Source: Gracilaria gracilis (taxonomy: Eukaryota > Rhodophyta > Florideophyceae > Gracilariales > Gracilariaceae). From it: a DNA stretch of 64,000 nt. The translations under genes and the position numbers were made by a program. Positions 55,421 to 64,000 of the stretch are shown piece after piece (the stretch's first letter is position 1; each line of letters starts with the position of its first letter). A model generated the notes under the pieces. That model searched no databases. It saw nothing but the letters and a program-made list of their open reading frames with translations, and was not told where the DNA came from. The stretch is taken from assembly GCA_030374805.1 (NCBI GenBank), contig JARGSG010000090.1, positions 1 through 64,000 of the forward strand. The letters run 5' to 3'.

Positions 55421-58400
55421 ATGGATGATTGCCAAAGAGTTGCCGATCCGGATGACGAAAAAACCCAAACGGAGACGATATGCTTCTTAAAGCACGACAA
55501 CTACAAGGTAAACATAACCCTCGGGTTCAGTAATAACCAATTTGCCCCGTGTGTATCAGTCCTTGATACGGGGGCCAGATCAAATTTGGTTAATGCGAAG
55601 TTACTCCCACAAAGCCTCCTAGACAAGATATGCCCGTGCTCCCTCCGGAACCCACTGTTCGATGCGAATAACCGCCCCCTTTCTATACGTGGTATTCTCG
55701 ACCTACTGGGGAACGTTGGACAGCTAAAGGCTAGAGTACGTTTCATCGTCATCAATCACCTAGCCACAGATTGTATTTTCGGAACAACCTTTATTGACAA
55801 CCATGTGATGTCAATACTGCCACGCGCAAGGGCAGTTGTCCTCTATCAAGGTCCGAGGGTTGCCATAATCGGAATTCACCGATCCCCAACTCTGGACCAG
55901 AAGGAGAGCCCATCGGCAACAGTATCCAATAAAACTCCCACAAAGCCTCCTAGACAAGATACGCCTGTGCTACCTCCGGAACCCACTGGTCGACGCAAAC
56001 AACCGCCCCCTTTTTATAAGTGGTATTCTCGACCTAATGGTGAACGTTGGACAGCTAAAGGCTAGAGTACGGTTCATCGTCATCAATCACTTAGCCACAG
56101 ATTGTATCCTCGGAACAACCTTTACTGACCACCATGTGAGGGCAGTACTGCCACGCGCAAGGGCAGTTGTCTTCTATCAAGGTCCGAGGGTTGCCATAAT
56201 CGGAATTCACTGATATCCAACTCTAGACCAGAGGGAGAGCCCATCGGAAACAGTATCTAATGACGTACGATTAGCCAAAGCCGTCAAAATACCCCCAATG
56301 CACCAGGTTGTGGTGAAAGTAACATGCGCCCGACCATGTCTGCTAACCTTACAAAACCACCCGCGGGTATTGGAACGGCATTGGACCATGAAGGCAAACG
56401 GAATTGTAGACAACGTACCGTCGCTACCATTTCAGGTATATGTCAGTAACTTCAGTAACCATACGTTTAAACTACCTAAACATACCGTTATTGGACTCGC
56501 CCCACCAGCACCAGGCAGAATATTCCTCATTAACCCAAGTGGCCTAAATGAGGACGTCGCCGCTAAGGAGGAGGGGTGAGACAATGAACCTAACGAAAAC
56601 CAACACGAATCGGCTAACGCCGAAGAATGAACTAAGGAGCTGAAAACAATGAACAGCTGGAAAGACGAGGTCAACATCGGCCTCGAGGACAAATCCGTTA
56701 AGGAACAAGTCCTCAACCTGCTGGAGCCATTCAGTTCCATGTGGTCGGGACGCCTCGGCGTCATTAAAGCCACGCAACACCGTATCGACCTGGTCACTAG
56801 ATCCAGACCGGTCCATCAACAACCTTATAAGGCTGGTCACAAGGCCCGAGAGGTTATACAGGAAGAAGTAGACAGAATGCTTCGAGAGGGAGTAATCGAA
56901 CCCGCACAGGCCGAATGGGCGAGTCCCGTGGTCCTCGCTCAGAAAAAAGGGGATACAAGAATGCGGTTTTGTGTTGACTACAGGAAACTAAACGCCCTGA
57001 CGTTCCGCGATTCCTACCTTATACCCAGAATGGATGAGTGCATAGACTCATTAGGGGACGCTAAGGTGTTTACTACATTGGATGCCAGCTGTGGATACTG
57101 GCAGGTGGATATACCGGACGAGGATCGCGACAAAACAACATTGAAATGCTATGCAGGAATTTACCGTTTCCTACGAATGCCGTTTGGATTACGTAATGCG
57201 CCCGCACCTTTCCAACGGGCCCTGGACATCATCCTTTCGAAGGTCAAATGGCAAACCGCCCTGGTGTAAATTGACGATGTGGTTATCTACTCCCGAACGG
57301 TGAAAGAACATTTTAACCACGTGCGAACGGTGCTTAGTCTTCTGCGTAGTGCAGAAGTAACACTGAAACTACGCAAGTGTGTCTTCTTTGACCAGAAGGT
57401 GGAATACCTGGGACACATGATTAGCCCAGGGCGCATTGAGGTAACGAGAGGAAATATCCGAGCGGTCCAGGAGGCTCGTATTCCCCAAACCCAAACGGAT
57501 ATCCGGTCCTTCATTGGTTTATGTAACGTACACCGTCGGTTCATCAAAGGGTTCGCCAAGATTTCAGCCCCCCTTAACCGTAAGCTACAAAAGGGGCAGC
57601 CAGACCAGTTCGAATACCTGGGCGAGGACGAGATCGAGGCCTTCCAGAAGTTGAAGGGAGCACTTCTCTCGCCACCAGTACTGGAATTACCGAAAGCTGG
57701 CCTCCTCTATACCCTTGATACCGACGCCTCAGTAGCCCGAATTGGGTGCTGCTCAATGCAAGAACAGGAGGACGGAACGAAATTACCAATTGGCTACTGG
57801 AGTAGAGCTCTTACCAAAACAGAGCAAAACTACACCGTCACGGAGAAAGAGTGCCTGGCAGTGGTATGGAGCATGATCATGCTTCAGCCTTACCTATATG
57901 GAGCAAAGTTTACCTTACAGACTGACCATGATGCCCTGAGATGGATTCTGGGCTTGGCAGACGCTTCGGGACGACTGGCCAGATGGAGGTTACGCCTACT
58001 AGAGTTTGAATATGACGTGCAATACCGCCCAGGGATAAAACACCGAGTAGCCGACGCTCTTACGCGCCTCAACACCGAGGGGTTGGAGGACGCGCCACTG
58101 GAAGATGACATTCCATGTTTTACCGTCCAACTCAACGAACCGGACACCACAGCTGAGGGAGCTCGGACGGGGACCTTTATGGACGACAGAGAGCTACACG
58201 ATGAAGAACTTCAACCCCAGGGGGAAGAGTGCGCCTTCGGTATAGAAGAGGAACATTCCCCACTAACCTAAGAGGAATTCCTGAGAGAACAAGCTACCGA
58301 CCGATATTTCAAGTCACTAGCCGAGACGATAGGGCTGAAACAATCACAGTTCGATGTGGACCATGAGGGATACCTGGTAAGGCGTTCGCCACTGGATGGG

Positions 58401-59896
58401 ATGCTTCAAAAGGTGGTCCCGGAATCTCTCCGGCAACGCGTACTCCAATTAGGCCACATGCCATTCCTTGCGGGCCACCCGGGAGGCACCAGGATGTATT
58501 ACAACTTGAGGAGAGAGTTCTACAGGCCATTGATGGCTCATGATGTCTACACCTATGTGGGTAGGTGCACTTCTTGTGTCAAAACCAGAGGAGGTCTAAG
58601 GAAACACCGCAAATACCTAAAGTTGTTCCCAGCCGCGGGCCCTCTGTAATTCGTGGCGATCGACCTCCTTGGACCATTGCCAGAAACGCCAAAGAAGTAC
58701 AAGTACGTCATGGTCATTACCGACCGGTTTACTAAGCTCACAAGAGCTATCCCTTTAAAAAGTACGACCTCAGCGGTTCTGGCACAAACCTTTTTGGAAC
58801 ACTGGGTGTACCCATATGGCGCACCGATATACCTTCTCACGGACAATGGATCCAATCTGGCCTCGAAGTTCTTTGAGTCGGTTTGTACCATGATCGGCCT
58901 GAAACACTACTTTACAACCGCATACCATCCCCAAACCAATGGGCAAATAGAGCGGTACAACAAAACACTGGTGGCACGCCTCCGACACTATGTAGAGGAG
59001 CACCAAACCAGTTGGGCAGATTTTGTTCAACCGCTCATGTACGCGTACAACCTTCAGGTACACCGATCGACGGGAACAACTTCTTTTGACCTGATTCTAT
59101 CACGGCACCCGCCTGGTATTATTATCCAATCTGGGCCAGAAAACCAGAAGGCACCGGGTAGACAAACAGCCGCCCAGGTGAAGAAGAATATCCGGTCAAG
59201 ACTACGACAGTCCTTGAAGATGGCAACCGGGAAACTCACGGAGGCCAAACAACGGTATAAACGCGTATACGACCAAAAGGTAAAACACGTCGTCACAGCC
59301 CGACCGGGAGACTACGTCTATGTGGTATTCCGCCAAAAGGTGCACGCCCAATGCTGGCCGAAGAAAGAGAAGACCGATCGGTAGATGAAAACATACGATC
59401 GAAGTTACTTTCTAAGGCTACAGGACCATTTAAGGTAAATCTGAGCGACGCTCACACGGTAACCATACTGAAAAAGGGTTTGGAGAATACCGTATCAATC
59501 GATCGCATCACAAAAACCCCAGTCGAAGAGAGACAGCCAAGGAGTCCACCTGAAGATCAACAACAGCCACCACCACCGGAGGCAAGAGCAGTCAGTGCAG
59601 ACCCAGTGGGACCAACAGCAACGACACCCCAGGTACCATCGCCGAGGCAAGCAAACCCATCAGAACAAAACAACGTTCCTACCACATCGGAAGGAGTCAT
59701 CGATACGATCGTTGGACAGGAGCACACCATAAAAAGAATTCGTTACCGAGTTCGGTGGTACGGATGGACAGCGTTTTACGATAAGATGGAACCCCTTGGC
59801 CATATACCCAACAACTTCATTATTCGTTATTGGAGAAAACGAAAACAGCAACCAGCACCTGGATCTTTAAATGTCCCTGTGGAACAGCGACGATAG
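55421..59896 (+). CDS. pol: pol region of element 2: protease, RT, RNase H, integrase, chromodomain-like tail (fossil)
   Basis: Protease with VLDTGARS near 55.57 kb; reverse transcriptase with FCVDYRKLN and TLDASCGYWQV around 57.0 kb; RNase H with TLDTDAS near 57.7 kb; integrase with a zinc-binding part near 58.5 kb and AIDLLGPLP and LLTDNGSNLASKFFE motifs to about 58.9 kb; chromodomain-like YRVRWYGW near 59.75 kb. Same order as element 1. Broken. Confidence 0.87.
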
Positions 59897-60186
59897 AAGG
59901 GGGGGCAAACACGATGGGACGGTAGAGTTTTTGTTTTACTTTTTCGTCTGGTGTTTTTACGTGCGAAGCGCAACTAAGAAGCCGAAGAAGCAAAAGAACA
60001 AAGACACAAACAAGCACAAACAGGAACATTTATTGGCAAAGGTTACCGCTAGGAGTTTAGTAGACTACGAAGACTACTGACCGCTGTGATGGGAACCGAC
60101 TCGGCCACTACCAGAACCTCCGTATGCCCCGGGCCATGAACCTCGACCAGAACCACGGCCATGTCCACTACCACCGGAGCCACCAC
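59897..60186 (+). other. Element 2 interval between pol and the antisense gene
   Basis: Begins with a purine tract (GAAGGGGGGGCAAA), comparable to the tract after pol in element 1. No gene is seen. Confidence 0.4.
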
Positions 60187-61850
60187 CTACCCACCCCAGC
60201 CGGTGGCAGCCAAGCCAAGGGATGGCCCGGCAGTGTCGTGAGTGACTGGCAACGTGCCCGATGGCGCTTGGCCTGTTGGAGGCGTCCTCACCATAGGAGT
60301 GACACCGCACGGAGCAGCAGCGCCCGATGCGGCAACACCAGAAGGAGTAGGCGCCGACGGGGGGCGAGTATAATAGATCCGCCGACGCTGGGACGGTGGA
60401 GGAACCCCGGCTACGTCAGAAGAACCGAGCGGGCCCAATGGCACGGAACCCGCCGGCGCAGTCGCAAACCCGTAGGGGATAGCCCCACCTTGACCGCCGG
60501 GCTGGCCAAAACCACCAGGGTACTGATATGTTGGATTGGAACCAACCGGAGCCGAGAAAGAGGGCATAGCTTGAGGGTTCGGAGAAAGAGACGCACCACC
60601 CTGGTCGACCATTTGGGATAAAGAACCAACCTGCTTGGACACCAAGTGATAGATAATCTGTTGAAATTGGTCACGGAACTTCCGCAGCGCTTCAGTCTGG
60701 TTGGAATGTTGAACCAGAGTGGGCAAGTAACTCGTAAGGGTGTCAATGGCCTGGACGGCAGAAGGCGGTCCAGGGCGGTTAAGGTGCTGCAGGCACGCCT
60801 GGTTAAGGCGTTGCAGCGCCCCTTCAATAGCCGTTAGGTGCTCTCCGTCACGGGGAACCATTGGAGAGGGTACGGGCACTGGCCGGAACGGGCCTGCAAC
60901 CCAGTTACCAACTGGGGTGTTGGGAACTTCCCGGTTGGAGGAGGAACCGTAGTGGGAGGGTTCGAGGCCACTGAGACGTTCGAAGGGACCGCCGATGACT
61001 CGATGACCGATTGAGGTCGCACCACAACAGGCTCTTCACCATTAGGACCAGGCACGGGATCATCAGCCAGGTGGTTGGCCAAAATGTGCTCCTCCTCCAC
61101 CACCTGGAGCTCCTGTGGGTTCCAAACCGCCCAAGCCTGGTCGGGCCCCCAAGCATGGTTCAGAGCAGCATCCAGTAGGACGTTAAGCTCATCGGCCGTA
61201 TTGGGAGTTTTGCGGACCAGGTGAGCAACGGTTAACTCATCGCGAATGACCGTGACAAGATGCTTCGGCAAACGGAACACGCGGCCGAGTGGAGTCAATG
61301 CATGCGCCGGGAAGGTGGGGTCGGACGACCTAGTGGCCCAGGTGAACCCCTCACGGGAAGCCTGCAACGCCAACAGAGCAACCATAGCGGCGAATTCCGC
61401 AACCGCAAAGGACCAGACGATAGAAGCAAAGTTCGTGCTCTTGAAGATTGCACTGCCAAAGTAGGCCAAGACGGGAGGCGTCGGGACATCGAGGTACTGA
61501 CAGACCTCTCACTGCTCCCACCATTGAGGAAGTTGGACGTAAAGCTCCCGACGGACTTTCACATCCTGGGAAAAGAATTCCACGGAGTTGTAAGTGTACA
61601 TCGTACGAACATTCGAACGTCAATGACGCAACCTGCTTTCCGCATTCTGGTCGCTGGAACACCTTCGGCGGTCCATGAACCAATTGGAGTGAAGAAGACG
61701 ATCGAACCTAACCATGAGGGGCGTAGCCTTCAGGATTTGGGGGCGAGGACCAATCTGATGAAGACCGATGAAGTTGCAGTATATTTCGTGGTTGATGTCG
61801 TTATTCTACTTAGGAACCTATGTGCTCTCACCATCTATTAAATACATCAT
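60187..61850 (-). CDS. Antisense accessory gene of element 2, N-terminal part missing (fossil)
   Basis: Minus-strand stretches at 60834-61469 (VLAYFGSAIF just upstream, then a hydrophobic helix ending LLALQASREG and a Pro/Val/Asn-rich tail) and 60187-60879 (FRDQFQQIIYHLVSKQVGSL, then a Gly/Pro/Ala-rich tail). Both match the element 1 antisense gene in order and position. Upstream similarity (VEFFSQDVKVRRELYVQL region) reaches about 61.85 kb and then stops with the element. Protein-level conservation in a non-coding-strand frame supports function. It is broken. Confidence 0.65.
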
Positions 61851-64000
61851 TACTGAAGGACAACACTCCTTGGAGGCGATTTGAGGTACTTAATTAATTT
61901 CCGCATCATGCGTTAGTAGATATATATATATATGACCTACACCGCTATTGGCGTCCAGCCTCGCTGAGGTAGTTTCCACAGGTGTGCACGTAAATTGCAA
62001 GGCTCGGAGCGCCACCTAGCTGGTGGGACTAATAAACGTGTAGCACGGATATTCCACAGCCAGTGCATCCAGCTTTCTGTATTTATTTCGATATTTTATA
62101 TATTTTTTTGCCCGGCGTACTCACTGTCAGTGGGGCGCAGACCTTCGTACCTAGGAGGTTAAGCACCGCCCTCCCAAGTAAATTGCTTCTCGCCAAGCCA
62201 GGGCTTCTGGCTCCAACTATCACGCTTTCCAGGATTGTTAACTTCCACGCGAAGTGACGACCAAGTTCTTTACGTACAATTCCCTTTCTTTTTGGCGCTT
62301 AGAGTGTAATCCCTATTTTTGTGTCTTGGTCCGACCTATTCTCGTACAAGCGCCCTTCTATTGGTTTTGATATATCTTTTCTCTTCTATTTCAATTTGGT
62401 GGTTCTGTTTCTTCTCGTTTTGGGTTTTTCTTTTTACACTTTTTTTAGTTGCCCGTTTTAGACATTTTGGAGTTGCCATGCTCTTTTTTTTAGAGAATTT
62501 ATCCCGTCCCCGTGTAAACAATTGGATATGTACCGATTACTGCCTATTCTCAACGCTCCAACGATTGTTGTGACGGTTTAACTTTGGATTTACACTTGGC
62601 GTAGCTGTGTAATTACTAGAAGGTCCGTTTGCTGTGCTACTCTATCGAGGGAAAGAGTTTAAAAATCTTTGTGAGATTGCACTTTTTTTGCCAAAGGCAT
62701 TGTTCCAAAACAAACTCGGATCCATAAGGTTTGGCTTTAGTTTGGTTTTTTCAAAAACATTGTACGTAAAAAACTAAAGTTTAGACGCAAAACCTCTTTT
62801 TTTATGATTCTTCTCGTTTCTAAATCGTATTGGGAGTTCTAGAAGACATATATAGTATTAAAGGGGTTTCAAGCACTCTAAAACTACATAGTTGTATTAA
62901 AACCCAACATATCCTTACTTTATTCTGAATCTTGAGAATAATTTGGGTTGTTTCTTTCATCGAACTTTCAAACTTTTATCTTGCAAAAGAATAGGAATGT
63001 GCAAAACAATAAGTCTAGTTTACTGCGCACAGTACGTAAAGTCTGCAATAATATTATTGAAGTACTCACTTTTGAAATGACCGTGAGGCATTGAATGGTA
63101 TGTCGGAGAATCGATTACAATTAAGCCCTAGGTATTGCAAATGGGTGCGTTTCCCACCTAATGGAAAGCTACCAAGTTTTGTCTTTCTTGAAATAGTTTC
63201 AATTAAAATTTGAGTAAGCAAGGGACGGGGAAAGGGCCTAGTTAAAGCTGTGCATCACCAACATAAAATTTGATGTTGTGAGCTAGTCCATCTACTTTTT
63301 TTCACCCACCAACCCAGCCCTTATTGTTTTTTAGTCTCTAGTTTTAGACACTGCCACAGACTTTCAGAAGATTTCTTTAGCTTGTGCTGGTGGTTTTAGT
63401 AGTTGTACTACACTTGGTCTTGTTTCAAAAAACTTGTGCCCACCAGGGCGTGCTATGAAATTACCAATGCGTATATTTAATGTACGTTCCTAACAGCACA
63501 AGTAAAGTGCAAGACAATTAAATCCAGATAATTTGCCACACTCATTTGTAAATTTTATACCTAATTGTGCTTGCGCCTTACAATTTGTAAACAAAACTAA
63601 TCTTAAATTACGGATATCGCGAAGACCCGTTGTTTATGAATTTCCAGCATGCTCCCGGGAAAGCTGTCTTGGCGAAAAATGCCCCATTCTTTAGATTTTG
63701 TGCAACTGGTGGTGCATCACCCTTTACACGTGCCACACATGCGTGTCCACATGTCGCGCTCCCGCCTTGCACGGTGTCCTCCGTTTACAGGCACGTGTGT
63801 GTTTTGACGCTGGGCCAAACGAGATTCACACTCGCGCTGACCAGGTATCGAGCAAGCAATTTCATTCGCTGCGGCTCGATGTGGTGCGTTGTCGAGAATC
63901 GAGATCGCACAGACAACAGTTGGCACGCTGTTGCCTCCACGTGCGCACTCTCGTTTCTTCTCGAGCCTGCTCCGCCCCAGCTCCCACGGTGCCGTGCTTA
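61851..64000. other. No recognisable gene
   Basis: AT-rich DNA with poly-T runs and only short ORFs without motifs. A (TA)n run lies at about 61920-61934. The part around 61960-62300 has features that could belong to an LTR or promoter (AATAAA, TATTTTATATAT), but no partner copy is seen in the window. Confidence 0.4.

Larger units (their letters stand above)
52444..61850 (+). mobile_element. Ty3/Gypsy-type LTR retroelement, element 2, 3' end missing (fossil)
   Basis: Related to element 1 across LTR, primer site, gag, pol and antisense gene, but clearly diverged. It has a complete 5' LTR. On the right, similarity to the element 1 antisense gene stops near 61.85 kb and no 3' LTR follows, so the last part is lost. 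The coding part is broken at several places (roughly half a dozen) and the protease region is internally rearranged. It is older than element 1, but with one LTR its age cannot be estimated. It inserted about 170 bases right of the 18.5-kb transposon. Confidence 0.9.

Noticed and set aside
1-64000. CRISPR array, rRNA, prokaryotic operons
   Set aside because: No regular spacer-repeat array or rRNA was seen. The ATGA overlap near 38262-38265 looks like a frame change in a decaying gene, not translational coupling.

Overview
The window reads as nuclear DNA of a eukaryote that is very rich in mobile elements. Pointers are Ty3/Gypsy-type LTR elements with a chromodomain-like C-terminus, two unrelated large DDE transposases, a piggyBac transposase, a SET domain and a UBR7-like ubiquitin-ligase fragment. 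An organellar HemW-like pseudogene and an oxidoreductase family that I associate from memory with plants and algae suggest an alga (a red alga would fit), but no marker settles the lineage. Introns are hard to find. Many long frames are interrupted by single in-frame stops, so most of what is visible is decaying.

Layout, left to right. 1-738: 5' part of a piggyBac transposase (minus strand). 2322-13850: a young Ty3/Gypsy-type LTR element with near-identical LTRs and a 5-bp target duplication. 14.7-15.8 kb: charged coiled-coil ORFs, possibly a gag-like relic. 16.9-22 kb: a CACTA-like (TNP2) transposase with a divergent partner gene. 23.2-26.35 kb: a mosaic of partial genes (an unrecognised fragment, HemW-like pseudogene, UBR7 C-terminus, four- to five-span membrane protein). 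28.5-29.1 kb: the catalytic half of a tyrosine recombinase. 29.4-33.7 kb: remains of at least two retroelements on the minus strand, one carrying a 275-bp inverted-repeat insertion. 52.4-61.85 kb: a second, older Gypsy-type element related to the first, without a 3' LTR. 61.85-64 kb: no recognisable gene.

The main discovery candidate is 33756-52266, an 18.5-kb DNA transposon. It has 25-bp terminal inverted repeats (23 of 25 matching), a 4-bp GGAC duplication and subterminal clusters of a GCTAGTT motif. Its transposase is of the Plavaka/KDZ type (minus strand, right end). The cargo is mostly chromatin- and DNA-modification-like: a beta-class (DPPY) DNA N6-adenine/N4-cytosine methyltransferase; a SET-domain protein in the same frame directly after it; a divergent gene with a ParB-like domain followed by a 2-oxoglutarate/Fe(II) dioxygenase-like domain; an ApbA/PanE-like NAD(P)-binding protein; a large Arg/Gly-rich protein; and a coiled-coil protein. 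The two divergent modification genes flank a hairpin-rich block bounded by 77-bp inverted repeats. A DNA and histone 'writer' set with a possible 'eraser' on one transposon recalls, but differs from, the known association of fungal KDZ transposons with TET/JBP dioxygenases. This copy is decayed.

A second notable signal is an antisense gene between pol and the 3' end, present in both Gypsy-type elements and similar between them at the protein level.
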